Below, one piece after another: positions 1 to 11,162 of a stretch of 64,000 bases of DNA. The translations under genes were made by a program, and so were the position numbers. Each line of letters opens with the position of its first letter. Position 1 is the first letter of the stretch. The DNA lies in the NCBI RefSeq assembly GCF_005405585.1, contig NZ_BJEQ01000010.1, positions 93,192 through 157,191 on the forward strand, given 5' to 3'. Origin of the DNA: Agarivorans sp. Toyoura001. Its GTDB lineage: Bacteria > Pseudomonadota > Gammaproteobacteria > Enterobacterales > Celerinatantimonadaceae. The notes beneath the pieces were generated by a model. The model searched no databases, was not told where the DNA came from, and worked only from the letters and a program-made list of their open reading frames with translations.

Positions 1-98
1 GGTGTAGTTGATTCAGGTTTATTCATGGTGGCCTAATTAGGCGATACTTGATATTCGCCAGCATAAACAATTTAGCTACTTCCGCCTATGTTTCCCTG

Positions 99-1070
99 TT
101 AAACCTCACCCTCTATTTTTCGCTGGTTTACCAAGAACTGCACCGTTTGTTCTATTACCTGTGGGTCTTTAAGGATCTTAAAATGGCCTAAACCTTGGGT
201 CTGGTAGTGGTTAGCGGCTGTCCAGCGCTGCTCAATTTGCTTAAACTGATGTTGAGCTACTTCTTGGTCTTGATCATCACTGATCAACAAACCTTTGGTG
301 GTTTGCGGCACCAAACGCTCTACGGTAAATAACTGCCAAGGATCGTCGCCCGCCAACAAGTGCTGCATTTTTTCGCCCACTTGTTGTTGAAACGAGGTTT
401 TAAGCCCACGACTTAAGTTAAGTAGCTTGGCGTAGGTATTAAACATTTCTTGAACGTTTAAGTGTGGCGCTAACATCACAATATTGTTGGTGGTAAACCC
501 TCGCTGCTGAGCGGTGGTAGTAGCCATCGCCCCAAAGGAGTGAGCTAATACGCAGTGCACTGGGGCATATTGCTGAGCAATCGCGCTGAGGCTGTCGCTA
601 AAATTAAGCAAGTGGCTATGTTTGTCTGTATGCATGCCATGACCAGGGGCGTCAAATGCTGCGACTTGGTATCCAGCCTCCACCAATGGTTTTACGAAAT
701 GACGAAATTGAATCCCACTGCCACTCCAACCGTGTAAACACACCACCAAAGGCCCACTTCCCCAAAGATGTAGATCCACTTTATGTTGGTTTACGTTAAT
801 AGAGTGCACTTGCTCGGCGCTTTGCCAAAACTGCTGAGCCTTAGGGCTAGGTTTACGTTTAAACACTCTAAACCACAAATTGGCGAGTTGGGCTCCCGCC
901 CAACGTTGGTGGCAATACCCCGCCAAGTTGAATAACAAACCTGCTGCTTGGTAACTCAGCGGTACCACACGTTTGTGGCGCTTACCTGCAAGGGCATGAT
1001 TAATATCGGTACTTGCTTTTGTTGTTTCGCTATTAATCGATGTTGGTTCTTGAGAGATGGGCTGATTCAT
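99..1070 (-). CDS. alpha/beta-fold hydrolase
   Basis: Predicted serine hydrolase of the alpha/beta superfamily with unknown substrate, 323 residues from the chosen start. The fold is supported by an oxyanion-loop motif LHGWSGSG, a DAPGHG motif, the nucleophile elbow AHSFGA with the catalytic Ser, an acidic candidate in ISDDQD, and a C-terminal GLGHFK carrying the catalytic His. There is no convincing signal peptide, so it is probably cytoplasmic. The ATG at 1070 is preferred over an upstream start near 1163 because GGAG lies just upstream and the longer form would run into the divergent regulator. It is divergent from the GlxA-type regulator at 1167 with about 96 bp between them, so that regulator may control it. 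The family is well supported; the substrate is unknown. Confidence 0.8.
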   Translation of the reverse strand: MNQPISQEPTSINSETTKASTDINHALAGKRHKRVVPLSYQAAGLLFNLAGYCHQRWAGAQLANLWFRVFKRKPSPKAQQFWQSAEQVHSINVNQHKVDLHLWGSGPLVVCLHGWSGSGIQFRHFVKPLVEAGYQVAAFDAPGHGMHTDKHSHLLNFSDSLSAIAQQYAPVHCVLAHSFGAMATTTAQQRGFTTNNIVMLAPHLNVQEMFNTYAKLLNLSRGLKTSFQQQVGEKMQHLLAGDDPWQLFTVERLVPQTTKGLLISDDQDQEVAQHQFKQIEQRWTAANHYQTQGLGHFKILKDPQVIEQTVQFLVNQRKIEGEV

Positions 1071-1166
1071 TTTATGGCTCCATGCGACTGAGTGGCTAGT
1101 ATGCCGATTGCTAGAACACAAAATAAGTGTCATATTTGCCAATCTAATGGTGAAATTGGACATAAG

Positions 1167-2183
1167 ATGAAAGCGGCAATTTTATTAATGGATAACTGTT
1201 TTGGTACAGGTATTAACGGTATTTTAGATGCCCTAATTGCCGCCAACTACAGCTTAATTAAGTCTGGTGCGCAGCCTTTATTTGAATGGGAGTTGGTGTC
1301 TTTAGACGGTAATAGTGTGCAACCCACCAATGGTTTACGCATTGATGCCGATTGTGATTTAGCCAGTTTTGTCGCGCGTGGCGACAAACCCGATATTTGG
1401 ATTATTCCTGGTATTTATCAGTCGGCCAGTAACTTTGGTAAAGTGCAGGCGGCAATGCAAAAAAGTGAAGTAATGGTACCGGTACTGCAACAACACATGG
1501 CCGAGGACAAGATGATTGTGTGCATGTGCACCGGAGCGTTTTTACTGGCCCAAGCGAATTTACTGGGAAAGAACCCAGCACTAATGCATTGGCGTAACGA
1601 ACATCATTTTCGTCAAGCTTTCCCTACGCTCACCATTGATAGTCAAAACACCATTGCTGAGTATCACAATTTGTTGTGCTCAATTGGCGGCAGCATGGCT
1701 TATGAGTACCTAGTGTTGCGTTTAATTGGCCGTTTTGCGGGACATCAAACGGCAATTAACACTGCTAAGTTATTGATGATGGACTTAAACGCGCCGCCTG
1801 CAGCGCCTTATCGGGCGACTCACTTCAAACCTGAACACCAAGATGCGTTAGTGCAACAGGCGCAATTGTATTTGCAACGCAATAGTAGCGAAGAACTGAA
1901 CATGGTGGGTTTAGCCGAGGAACTGAATATTAGTGATCGCCAGCTAAAGCGCCGTTTTGCCGCTGCCTTAGCTTGTTCACCACTACAGTACTTGCAACAG
2001 GTGAGGGTGAATCAAGCCTGTAATTTGTTAGAGGCAACTCAGCTGCCGAGTAGCAAAATTGTACTAGAAGTGGGCTACAAAGACGAAAGTAGCTTCCGCC
2101 GATTATTTAAAAAGCAGATGGCAATGACCATGGAAACCTATCGCCAGCAATTTGGCATTATGGCTCACGGTATCTCAGCGTAA
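1167..2183 (+). CDS. GlxA-type transcriptional regulator (DJ-1/PfpI + AraC HTH)
   Basis: AraC/XylS-family regulator, 338 residues, with an N-terminal DJ-1/PfpI (glutamine-amidotransferase-like) sensing domain at about residues 1-185 and a C-terminal double helix-turn-helix at about 235-335. The CTGAFLLA segment holds the Cys at the position of the DJ-1 nucleophile elbow. The C-terminal part has LAEELNISDRQLKRRF and VGYKDESSFRRLFKK, typical of AraC recognition helices. The ATG at 1167 (MKAAILLMDN) is chosen because DJ-1 domains start with this beta strand; the upstream in-frame ATG at 1092 adds an unrelated tail. GlxA relatives control catabolism of choline, carnitine and amino-acid derivatives; the ligand here is unknown. 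It is divergent from the hydrolase at 1070. Confidence 0.85.
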   Translation: MKAAILLMDNCFGTGINGILDALIAANYSLIKSGAQPLFEWELVSLDGNSVQPTNGLRIDADCDLASFVARGDKPDIWIIPGIYQSASNFGKVQAAMQKSEVMVPVLQQHMAEDKMIVCMCTGAFLLAQANLLGKNPALMHWRNEHHFRQAFPTLTIDSQNTIAEYHNLLCSIGGSMAYEYLVLRLIGRFAGHQTAINTAKLLMMDLNAPPAAPYRATHFKPEHQDALVQQAQLYLQRNSSEELNMVGLAEELNISDRQLKRRFAAALACSPLQYLQQVRVNQACNLLEATQLPSSKIVLEVGYKDESSFRRLFKKQMAMTMETYRQQFGIMAHGISA

Positions 2184-2241
2184 GAACTGTTGCTTTATTA
2201 GGCCTTCAATTTGTTCAGGTGAGCGCTTACTTACATCTTGT

Positions 2242-3138
2242 TTAAGTCATTGCTTGGTGTATCTGCTGCCTAAACCAAGAGTGCGCTGGATCGTGATGAT
2301 TACGGTGATGCCAAATTAGCGAGTACTCAAAATTTTCTACAGTAAAAGGTAAATCAACGATTGCCAGTGGTCGCTGTTTTACTAACTGCTGGGCAATCTT
2401 TGCTGGCAAAGTAAGAATAAAACGCGTTTCGCTAAGTATTTGAACGGTCGCTGGATAAGACGATGCACGAAACTGTATTTGTCGCTGAAACCCTTGTTGC
2501 TGTAAGTACCGGTCAATGTGGCTATTTTTATCTGCACCGGTGGTAATAATGGCATGGGGATAGCGACAATAATCAGCGACACTGGGCGTGTTAAGGGCTA
2601 AATAGGGATGCTGTTGGTGCATTAAACACACTAAACGGTCGGTGCCTAAGGTAGTGGCATGTAACTCGGTACTGTCTTTAGGCGGTAGTGTCATGCCTAA
2701 ATCTACTTCACCGCTGTGCAGTAGCCGATTGGTGGTGTGATCCCAGTTGCACAATTCTATATTAAGCTGCGGCGCTTGCTCATAGATTAAGCCTAGCACC
2801 TTAGGTAGTAAGTGTTCACTAACGTAGTCGGAGGTGGCAATGGTAAAGGTGCGCTGGCAGAGGCTGGGCTCAAAGACCTGTTGATGTAACAGATTTTCTA
2901 CTGAATCCAGCAGGGGAGCGACTTGGGCTTTTAGCGCTAAGCCTTTAGGTGTGGCTTGTAATTGGCCCTGCACACGTACTAACAACGGGTCGCCAAACAC
3001 TTCGCGTAATTTAGCTAAATGCTTGCTCATGGCTGATTGGCTTAAATGCATTTTTTCAGCTGCGCGAGTTACGCTTTGCTCTTGCAGCAGGTAATACAAA
3101 GCGCTGAGTAAATTTAGGTTTATCTTACCAAGTTGCAT
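2242..3138 (-). CDS. LysR-family transcriptional regulator
   Basis: LysR-type regulator of 298 residues, the usual family length. The N-terminal winged HTH shows QSVTRAAEKMHLSQSAMSKHL at about residues 20-40, followed by LREVFGDPLLVR. The rest is a periplasmic-binding-protein-like effector domain. The sequence style (INLNLLSALYYLLQEQSVTRAA) is that of the NodD/LeuO/YbeF-like branch. Target genes are not apparent: its 3' end converges on the GlxA-type regulator and its 5' side faces the chemoreceptor gene at 3453, with roughly 300 bp of divergent spacer. It could act on that promoter, but nothing in the sequence proves this. Confidence 0.85.
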   Translation of the reverse strand: MQLGKINLNLLSALYYLLQEQSVTRAAEKMHLSQSAMSKHLAKLREVFGDPLLVRVQGQLQATPKGLALKAQVAPLLDSVENLLHQQVFEPSLCQRTFTIATSDYVSEHLLPKVLGLIYEQAPQLNIELCNWDHTTNRLLHSGEVDLGMTLPPKDSTELHATTLGTDRLVCLMHQQHPYLALNTPSVADYCRYPHAIITTGADKNSHIDRYLQQQGFQRQIQFRASSYPATVQILSETRFILTLPAKIAQQLVKQRPLAIVDLPFTVENFEYSLIWHHRNHHDPAHSWFRQQIHQAMT

Positions 3139-3452
3139 GGGGTGTTCCTGTTATGAAGTGTTTAGCTTACTCGGGCTGGTGTTTTGTGTATAGCGGCAAA
3201 TAGTTTGATTCACTATTTGTTGATATTATTGATTTTATTGTCAGCATGTTGTTTTGCTACAGCTCTTTGTTGAGCTATATCACTCTTTTATTTTGTAACA
3301 AGATGTTAACGTTCACACAAACTTAGATTAGCTCTCGAAAACGTGATTACATAATTGCTGATCTGGAAAACATAATAAGTGGTGATGTGCCATCCAGTTA
3401 ACATGTAAGCGCTTACATATGGATGTGGCAAATTTTTAAAAGTGAGATAGAG
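3139..3452. promoter_or_regulatory. AT-rich divergent spacer between LysR and chemoreceptor genes
   Basis: A 314-bp AT-rich stretch between divergently transcribed genes. The only clear structure is the 16-bp palindrome at 3403-3418, listed separately. No convincing small ORF or RNA structure was seen. Promoters for both flanking genes must lie here, but no individual -35/-10 pair stands out enough to call. Confidence 0.4.
3403..3418. promoter_or_regulatory. 16-bp perfect palindrome, LacI/GalR-type operator
   Basis: ATGTAAGCGCTTACAT is a perfect palindrome with a central CG. It fits the TGNAANCGNTTNCA pattern recognised by LacI/GalR-family repressors. It sits 35 bp upstream of the chosen ATG of the chemoreceptor, where a repressor could block transcription or elongation. 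No LacI-family gene is present in the window, so the regulator is encoded elsewhere. Confidence 0.6.
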
Positions 3453-5474
3453 ATGCTAATACACAAAAAGTTGTCAATTACTCAATTGATTCTCGCAACA
3501 TTTTCGCTGCTATGTGTCGTATTGTTAGGTTTAGGCTTAGTGGCTTGGAAGCAAATGCAGCAAGCCGAAAATACCATGGGTGAAGTGATTACCCAAGCGT
3601 TCCCATTAATGGAGCATACCAGCAATTTAGACCGAAGCTTAACCGCGGTTGAACGGGTACTGAATAATGCGATTCAAGAGCGCGATGAGCAACAAGTTAA
3701 TCAACTCATTGAGCAATATCGTCAGCGTGTGGCTGACTACAAGGTGGCTGAAGACGTGCTGGTTAACTGGTTAGCTGAAAACGGCGTAGAGAGCGAGAGC
3801 TTCACTTTAGTGCAAGAGCAAAATGAGCTGTTGTTTGAAGATAGCGAAAGCTTATTGGAACTGCACCAGGATGTTATTTCTAGCGGTACTTCTTTGTCAG
3901 AGCGCACCGCAACTTTCCAAGGTATTTCACTTCGTATTAACTTATTGTTAGGCCAACTGTTTGATGAAACCGATCCTAATATGACCAGAGTGTTATTGGA
4001 TGCGGTAAGCACCGATTTATCGGCCATGCAATTGGCCACCATTAACGTATTAAATTCAACTAACCCGCGAGAAGTGGGTAAATTGATGACCAGCAACCGC
4101 GAAACTAAAACTTACGTAGAAGAAGATTTTGGTGACTTGATTGTGGAAAAAGAGCTGTCAGGTGACTCTCAAGGCGAGCATGAGTTGGTAACGCAAGTTC
4201 CATGGTTATTGAATGAAGTGACTGCCTTTGGTGGTTTGTTAGGGCAATACCAGCAGTATTTGATTAAGCAAAACCAGTTAATGAAGCTTAAAGGCTCAAT
4301 TACAGAGCAATTAGAGGCCGTTAATGCCAACCTTAGCCAGCTAATTACCGAGAGCCAAAGCGCCACAGAGAAGCAGATTGAAGGTGCGTCGGGCAGTATT
4401 TCTACCTTGATTAGCAGCGGTGCAGTGGTCATTCCCTTAACGGTATTGTTTTGTTTAGCCATGGGATTAACTATTCAACAATTGATTAGGGCTCCATTGA
4501 AGCAATTGATCGAAACCTTGAAGCACTTAGCGGCCGGCGATTTAAGCCAACGCTGCCAATACCAAAGTGGCAACGAGTTTGGCATGTTGAGTTCACAGCT
4601 TAACCAAGTGATTGAGCAACAGCGGGACACTGTGACCGGTTTGCGCAATAAGAGTGAGGCTCTAGGCCAAGCTTCTACGGTTAACCGCCAGCACGGCAAC
4701 GATATGTTGAAGCAACTGGATGAACAACGCAGCCAGTGTATTACCGTGTCGGCCGCCATGACTGAAATGGAGCAGGCGATTCAAGATGTGGCTCGACGCG
4801 CCGAATCAGCCGCCCAAGGGATGCGAGAAATTAGTGATAGTACCCAAGATGGTGTGCGTTTAACTGAAGAAGCTTTAGAGAACAACCAAGCCTTAGCGGA
4901 CAATATTGCGAGTTCGACCGATAGAGTTAAACACGTAAATGAAAGCAGCAACGCCATTTTTGGTATTTTAGAAGTGATTGAAGGGATTACTCAGCAAACT
5001 AACTTGTTAGCACTTAACGCAGCCATTGAAGCGGCTCGCGCCGGTGAACAAGGTCGTGGCTTTGCTGTGGTAGCAGATGAAGTTAGACAACTAGCGCAGC
5101 GCACCGCGTCGTCTACCACTGAGATTCAAACCATGATTGGTGGGTTACAGCAAGATACCTCACTGGCAGTGAAAGAGATTGAGCAGTGTAATCAGAGTAT
5201 GGAGCTGAATGCCAACAACGTGAACAGCATTAACCAGCAGATCCGTGACATTAACACTCACATTGAGCGACTGTCGCTGCTTAATGAAGAAATTAGTGTA
5301 GCCACTAATCAGCAGCAAACAACCAGTGAAGATGTGTCGTGCAGTATGGAAACCATTTCTAGTGCGGCGCAGCAAAACTTAACCGTAGTTACTGAACTAA
5401 ATCGCCTGAGTGATGATTTAGAATCGGTGGCTAAAGAACAAGTTGATTTGGTACAGGGCTTTAAGGTCGCTTAA
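3453..5474 (+). CDS. methyl-accepting chemotaxis protein
   Basis: Transmembrane chemoreceptor of 673 residues. The first membrane helix is near residues 8-32 ([19 protein letters not shown]), followed by a long, mainly helical periplasmic sensor region. A second membrane helix lies near residue 330 ([19 protein letters not shown]), then a HAMP domain, then a cytoplasmic four-helix signalling bundle. The hairpin tip motif [20 protein letters not shown] is present, showing coupling to CheA/CheW. No C-terminal CheR-tethering pentapeptide is seen (ends VQGFKVA). The ATG at 3453 is chosen because it puts the basic N-terminus directly before the first helix; an ATG at 3423 adds ten residues. A LacI-type operator just upstream suggests induction by a carbohydrate. 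Ligand unknown. Confidence 0.92.
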   Translation: MLIHKKLSITQLILATFSLLCVVLLGLGLVAWKQMQQAENTMGEVITQAFPLMEHTSNLDRSLTAVERVLNNAIQERDEQQVNQLIEQYRQRVADYKVAEDVLVNWLAENGVESESFTLVQEQNELLFEDSESLLELHQDVISSGTSLSERTATFQGISLRINLLLGQLFDETDPNMTRVLLDAVSTDLSAMQLATINVLNSTNPREVGKLMTSNRETKTYVEEDFGDLIVEKELSGDSQGEHELVTQVPWLLNEVTAFGGLLGQYQQYLIKQNQLMKLKGSITEQLEAVNANLSQLITESQSATEKQIEGASGSISTLISSGAVVIPLTVLFCLAMGLTIQQLIRAPLKQLIETLKHLAAGDLSQRCQYQSGNEFGMLSSQLNQVIEQQRDTVTGLRNKSEALGQASTVNRQHGNDMLKQLDEQRSQCITVSAAMTEMEQAIQDVARRAESAAQGMREISDSTQDGVRLTEEALENNQALADNIASSTDRVKHVNESSNAIFGILEVIEGITQQTNLLALNAAIEAARAGEQGRGFAVVADEVRQLAQRTASSTTEIQTMIGGLQQDTSLAVKEIEQCNQSMELNANNVNSINQQIRDINTHIERLSLLNEEISVATNQQQTTSEDVSCSMETISSAAQQNLTVVTELNRLSDDLESVAKEQVDLVQGFKVA

Positions 5475-5492
5475 GTATCGACGGTACTAAAG

Positions 5493-5518
5493 AAAAAACC
5501 ACCTTAGGGTGGTTTTTT
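5493..5518 (+). terminator. rho-independent terminator of chemoreceptor gene
   Basis: Perfect 11-bp stem (AAAAAACCACC / GGTGGTTTTTT) with a 4-nt loop and a terminal T run, 19 bp after the chemoreceptor stop codon. Confidence 0.9.
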
Positions 5519-5752
5519 CTTGGCCAATACTGGTTATAGTTCGCCTTATAAGGCCGCCAGTAGGTGAAACACTTACTGTATCTTTGCTAAGGCATTAGAC
5601 CTTACTGAAAGCGAGAGCTGAACCACCACTATATTTAGCGCCACGCTAAAATTGTTAACTACGACTCCATTTTAGGGTTTAGTAATTAACAGGCTAATAG
5701 TGCTAGCGAACGAAATTATTGAGTAGAGCCTTAAACCATAACAGCACTGAAT

Positions 5753-5778
5753 AAAAAGCCACCCTAAGGTGGCTTTTT
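5753..5778 (-). terminator. rho-independent terminator of cutA-dsbD
   Basis: Perfect 11-bp stem (AAAAAGCCACC / GGTGGCTTTTT) with loop CTAA, just downstream of the dsbD stop on the minus strand. It is symmetric, so it could also stop plus-strand transcripts. The roughly 230 bp between this and the chemoreceptor terminator holds no gene I can support. Confidence 0.9.
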
Positions 5779-5782
5779 ATAA

Positions 5783-7585
5783 CTATAAACCGTTGAGTAT
5801 TAAATGGGCTTTAAAGGCTTCGGCGTTCATAAAGCCGGTGACTCTGGCTTGATTTAGTTCTTCGCCTGCGTGGTTAAACAACAATATGGTGGGCAAACCT
5901 AAGACTTCATAATGGCCGAGTAATTTTATTGCTGTGGCATTGGTTTTCGTCACATCGGCTTGAATCAGTACCATGTTGTCAAGCTTTGCAGCCACTTGTG
6001 GCGCATGAAAGGTTTCATTTTCAAAGGCTTTACAGGCGGTACACCAATCGGCGTAAAAATCGACCAACGCGGGTTTACCTTGCGCTGCGGCTAACGCTAA
6101 CTGCTGCTGCATTTCTTCCAAGTTTGCTACTTGAATAAACTCGCCTTGTTTAATGGCTTGAGGAGCCGACAACCAAGGTTGAGCGGCCCACAGCAAGGCT
6201 ACAATCATTATTGCCGACAAGATAAGCTGACGGGTAGTTTGCCAAGCACTTAATACGGTTAAGCGGTTCTGATGATAGTAGTAAGCGCTAGCGCCAATGA
6301 CTAATACCGCCCATAAAGCGTGAACCGCCGAAGCCGGAATAAACCGCTCTAGCAGTAATACCGCTACCGCTAATAACATCACGCCAAAAAATGTTTTAAC
6401 GTGGTTCATCCATGCGCCAGCTTTAGGCAGTAAGCGGCCGCTACTTGCGCCAAGTATTAGCAGCGGTAAGCCCATGCCTAAACTCAAGCTATATAAAGTG
6501 AGCGCGCCCAAGCCAATGTCGCCACTTTGGGCCACATAAATGAGAACGCCAGACAACGGTGCTGCTGTACAAGGCGAGGCCACCAAGCCTGAAATCATCC
6601 CCATAATTGCAGCACCAGTGAGCGAGCCGGCCTGTTGCTTATTGCTTAAGTTGTTTAGCTTCTGTTGTAAGTTGCTAGGAAGCTGTAGGTTGAAAACGCC
6701 AAACATTGATAGTGCCAACACTACAAACAGTATGGCTAAACTGCCTAAGATAACAGGGTGTTGTAAGGCTGCTTGAAATTGCAATCCGGCGCTGGCTACT
6801 ACTAAGCCTAAAGCCGTAAAAGTCACCGCCATGCCTTGCACATAAGCTAAAGATAATGCAAACGCGCGTTTGCTACTCAGTTGCTTGCCCGCGCCGGCAA
6901 TAATTCCAGTAAGAATGGGGTACATAGGAAATACGCAAGGTGTAAAGGCCAGGCCAATTCCCAATACAAAAAACAACAAAGTATTTAGCCAAATACTGCT
7001 ATTGGTTAAACGCTCGGCCAGTACCCATTGTTGGCTAATAGGCACTGATTCAGTGCTAGCTGATTGCGCTGGGCTGTTGTTGTCGGCCTCGCTAATCGAG
7101 TTCGCTGAGTCAGAAGGGGCTGAACCGCTTTGCGAAAGAAATACCGATTTGGTTTCTGGTGGGTAACATAAGCCTGCTTCAGCACAACCTTGGTAAGTCA
7201 CGGTAATATCGCTGGCGTTATTAAGCTCACTTAAGGGCAGTGAAAAGGACACATCTTGTGGGTAAATCATCACTTCACCAAAATAGGCGTCGTTATATAG
7301 TTTACCTTGTGGTAAGCGAGAGCTTAAATCTAGAGATTGTCCGTCGGCCTCAACAATAAATTGCGCCTGATAGAGATAATACTCTTCAGCCACCTGCCAG
7401 CTTAAGTGCAGGGCTTTGTCTTGTTCTACAAAATTAAAGGCGAAGGCGCTGTCTACCGGCAAAAAATCATGAGCGTTGGTCGACGGGCCAGTATTTAAGC
7501 CCGGTAGCTGATCTAGCAAGTTGTTGGCATGGGCGGGTAGGCTCAAGCAGAGCGCTAATACTACTGTAAAGAATCGTTTAGCCAT
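5783..7585 (-). CDS. dsbD: thiol:disulfide interchange protein DsbD
   Basis: Inner-membrane reductant transporter that passes electrons from cytoplasmic thioredoxin to periplasmic DsbC/DsbG and cytochrome c maturation partners. 600 residues with the full three-part layout: a signal peptide; periplasmic alpha domain (about 25-150) with the Cys pair in CAEAGLCYPP; an eight-helix membrane domain with FTPCVFPMYP and ASPCTAAPLSG carrying the two redox Cys; and a C-terminal thioredoxin-like gamma domain with DWCTACK. All six catalytic cysteines are visible, so it should be active. It overlaps the end of cutA by 25 bp, giving a translationally coupled cutA-dsbD pair, an arrangement common in gammaproteobacteria. 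Confidence 0.97.
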   Translation of the reverse strand: MAKRFFTVVLALCLSLPAHANNLLDQLPGLNTGPSTNAHDFLPVDSAFAFNFVEQDKALHLSWQVAEEYYLYQAQFIVEADGQSLDLSSRLPQGKLYNDAYFGEVMIYPQDVSFSLPLSELNNASDITVTYQGCAEAGLCYPPETKSVFLSQSGSAPSDSANSISEADNNSPAQSASTESVPISQQWVLAERLTNSSIWLNTLLFFVLGIGLAFTPCVFPMYPILTGIIAGAGKQLSSKRAFALSLAYVQGMAVTFTALGLVVASAGLQFQAALQHPVILGSLAILFVVLALSMFGVFNLQLPSNLQQKLNNLSNKQQAGSLTGAAIMGMISGLVASPCTAAPLSGVLIYVAQSGDIGLGALTLYSLSLGMGLPLLILGASSGRLLPKAGAWMNHVKTFFGVMLLAVAVLLLERFIPASAVHALWAVLVIGASAYYYHQNRLTVLSAWQTTRQLILSAIMIVALLWAAQPWLSAPQAIKQGEFIQVANLEEMQQQLALAAAQGKPALVDFYADWCTACKAFENETFHAPQVAAKLDNMVLIQADVTKTNATAIKLLGHYEVLGLPTILLFNHAGEELNQARVTGFMNAEAFKAHLILNGL

Positions 7586-7884
7586 TTGAGGTAATCACTC
7601 GCTCCTTGTTCAATCGGTAGTGCAATGTATTCAGGGCAATCATAAGGGTGCTCTTTTCTTAAAAAACACTGCAATGGATTTATACACCGTAAATTGGTTT
7701 TAATTTGCAGTTGTACTTCTTGGCTAGACTCAATTTTGTCTTGCCACCGATAGACAGACCTGAGTTGCGGTAAAATGTTAACACAAGCGGCTAACTTTTT
7801 TTCTACCACTTGCTGGGCAAAGTCTTGCGCTGAGTCTTGATCTGGGAACGTGGTGAGAACCAAATAGCAGGCCGTGTCCATCAT
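7561..7884 (-). CDS. cutA: divalent-cation tolerance protein CutA
   Basis: Small trimeric CutA1-family protein, 107 residues, close to the usual 105-115. Signature segments are VLTTFPDQDSAQDFAQ, KLAACVNILP and the SVYRWQDKIE strand, followed by KEHPYDCPEYIALPI. Originally linked to copper tolerance, though its cellular role is still debated. The start is one of two adjacent ATG codons (7884 or 7881) behind a clear AGGAG; the TTG just before them is unlikely. It is the first gene of the cutA-dsbD pair and overlaps dsbD. Confidence 0.94.
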   Translation of the reverse strand: MMDTACYLVLTTFPDQDSAQDFAQQVVEKKLAACVNILPQLRSVYRWQDKIESSQEVQLQIKTNLRCINPLQCFLRKEHPYDCPEYIALPIEQGASDYLKWLNDSLQ

Positions 7885-8073
7885 CAACTCCTTTTTTAAG
7901 GCTTTATTAAAGTGTAGAAACCTTAGCGTTAAGTGCTTAAGCTATTTACTAACAGCAGGGTTAACCGCTGCTTTATTGAACACAAACCTTTAAATTTGCC
8001 CCATTAGCCCCCATATTTTACTCTTAAGGTGAAGCGCTGGTTAAGCTTCTCCATGACTTAGAGGAACTACGCC

Positions 8074-8556
8074 TTGTTTTTATATGTATTTTTGTTGTTT
8101 GCTGGCCTGTCGTACGCCGAGATTTATGTACTGATTCAGGTGGGCAGCCAAATGGGAGCCTTAAGTGCCATCGCTCTCACTATTCTTACCGCATTGGTGG
8201 GTGCGTCATTAGTTCGTAGCCAAGGATTACAAACCGCTTTTCAAGCGCGTTCGGCGATGGAGCGAGGAGAAACACCTGCTCAACAAATGATTGAAGGGCT
8301 AATGTTGATTATTGCTGGCGCTATGCTGGTAATGCCAGGTTTTATTACGGATACTTTTGGTTTACTTATTTTACTGCCGCCGCTACGGGCTTTTTTGGCG
8401 TCGCGAGTATTAAAATCTCAAGCGCTTAAGATGCAGTCGATGCGTTTTCAAACGCCAGGAGGCGGCAATGTGAAAGATGCTAATCCGCCAAGCGGTAAAG
8501 TGGGTGAGAAACCCGGCAGCACCATTGAAGGCGAGTTTGAAAGAAAAGATGACTAA
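8074..8556 (+). CDS. fxsA: FxsA family membrane protein, TTG start
   Basis: Small inner-membrane protein of the FxsA family, 160 residues, with four hydrophobic segments. In E. coli FxsA is known for suppressing exclusion of phage T7 by the F plasmid when overproduced. The family segment around MPGFITDTFGLLILLPPLR is clear; the C-terminal tail (GGGNVKDANPPSG and on) is hydrophilic and variable. Translation almost certainly begins at TTG 8074: GAGGA lies 8 nt upstream, and there is no in-frame ATG until well inside the first membrane region. It sits between cutA-dsbD and groESL, and has its own terminator. Confidence 0.9.
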   Translation: MFLYVFLLFAGLSYAEIYVLIQVGSQMGALSAIALTILTALVGASLVRSQGLQTAFQARSAMERGETPAQQMIEGLMLIIAGAMLVMPGFITDTFGLLILLPPLRAFLASRVLKSQALKMQSMRFQTPGGGNVKDANPPSGKVGEKPGSTIEGEFERKDD

Positions 8557-8558
8557 AA

Positions 8559-8588
8559 CAAAAAAGAAGGGCAAGCCCTTCTTTTTTT
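8559..8588. terminator. bidirectional terminator after fxsA
   Basis: Stem AGAAGGGC / GCCCTTCT with a 2-nt loop (effectively slightly larger), flanked by an A run on the left and a T run on the right. It can serve fxsA on the plus strand and the small minus-strand gene at 8611. Confidence 0.85.
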
Positions 8589-8610
8589 ATATCTGTCTAA
8601 AGCTTATTGC

Positions 8611-8793
8611 TTAGTGTTTGGTGGTCACGATGCGTGGATTCAAACCTTTGCTAGTAGACAAAAATGAATCAAACTCATCGGAACGCAGATGCTCTTCGGC
8701 TTCTTTAACGCTACCCTGGAAAGACAAATAAACAGTTTTCTCTTTTGAGAGAAACCCGCTTAAACGCTCAAATGCAATGTAAAGTTGCTGCAT
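8611..8793 (-). CDS. hypothetical small protein, 60 aa
   Basis: Short predicted cytoplasmic protein of 60 residues (MQQLYIAFERLSGFL start) that I do not recognise. It is hydrophilic, with a predicted helix-strand-helix pattern and a basic C-terminus. ATG 8793 is preferred because GGGAG lies about 8-13 nt upstream. The downstream bidirectional terminator and the good ribosome-binding site argue that it is a real gene. It is divergent from groESL with about 325 bp between. Function unknown. Confidence 0.55.
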   Translation of the reverse strand: MQQLYIAFERLSGFLSKEKTVYLSFQGSVKEAEEHLRSDEFDSFLSTSKGLNPRIVTTKH

Positions 8794-9011
8794 GCTAAGT
8801 GCTCCCGCTATTACGCTAAATTCAACCAACGATTTGTTATCTGTTTGTTATTCAAATGTTGGTATAACTGTCTAGTATGACCAGTAGCTGTGATCCTGCT
8901 CAAATTTTTATTCGGGTTCAAGTGTTTTTTGTAAAATTTGTTGCTGAAAATGTTTTCATTTTGATATTCGCTAAGTTTTTGCGATAAAAAACCAAAAAAA
9001 TTTCTGCTTTA

Positions 9012-9043
9012 CCCCTTGTATGCGCTTTGAACGCCCCCATCTT
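9012..9043 (+). promoter_or_regulatory. sigma-32 heat-shock promoter of groESL
   Basis: The -35 CCCCTTGTA at 9012-9020 and the -10 CCCCATCTT at 9035-9043 have 14 bp between CTTGTA and CCCCAT. This matches the known sigma-32 pattern (CTTGAA, 13-15 bp, CCCCATNT) and lies about 75 bp upstream of groES. Confidence 0.88.
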
Positions 9044-9119
9044 ATTTTCAACAGAAAGCTTTGTAGCCTTGGCTGCATTTTACAAACAAACATGAATGTT
9101 TTTTAAAGGAGAGATAGCA

Positions 9120-9410
9120 ATGAACATCCGTCCGTTGCATGACCGCGTTATCATCAAACGTAAAGATCAAGAAAGTAAGTCTGCTGGTGGCATTGTGCTA
9201 ACTGGTTCAGCGGCTGAAAAATCGACGCGTGGCGAAGTTGTTGCCGTAGGTAAAGGTCGTATGCTTGATAACGGTGAAATCCAAGCCTTAGATGTAAAAG
9301 TTGGTGACACTGTAGTATTTAACGAAGGTTACGGCGTTAAATCTGAAAAAGTTGATGGCGAAGAAGTGCTAATCATGTCTGAGTCAGACATTCTAGCAAT
9401 TGTAGAATAA
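9120..9410 (+). CDS. groES: co-chaperonin GroES
   Basis: Heptameric lid of the GroEL chaperonin, 96 residues, full length. The start [14 protein letters not shown] is canonical; the mobile loop (about 17-32, [16 protein letters not shown]) contains the IVL motif that binds GroEL. ATG 9120 is set by the strong AAAGGAG and by alignment to the invariant N-terminus; the ORF extends eight codons upstream without support. It is transcribed with groEL, 52 bp downstream, from a sigma-32 promoter. Confidence 0.98.
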   Translation: MNIRPLHDRVIIKRKDQESKSAGGIVLTGSAAEKSTRGEVVAVGKGRMLDNGEIQALDVKVGDTVVFNEGYGVKSEKVDGEEVLIMSESDILAIVE

Positions 9411-9441
9411 TCTCCCTTTTTTCTGGTTAAGAAAAAGCTGA

Positions 9442-11153
<1,712 letters not shown>

Positions 11154-11162
11154 CGTTCCATT

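Noticed and set aside
99..1163. Longer hydrolase start at 1163
   Set aside because: It would overlap the start region of the divergent regulator and adds residues without family support; ATG 1070 has a better ribosome-binding site.
2219..2230. GTGAGCGCTTAC, a near copy of the LacI-type palindrome at 3403
   Set aside because: One mismatch, and it lies between convergent gene ends where an operator would have no obvious promoter to act on.
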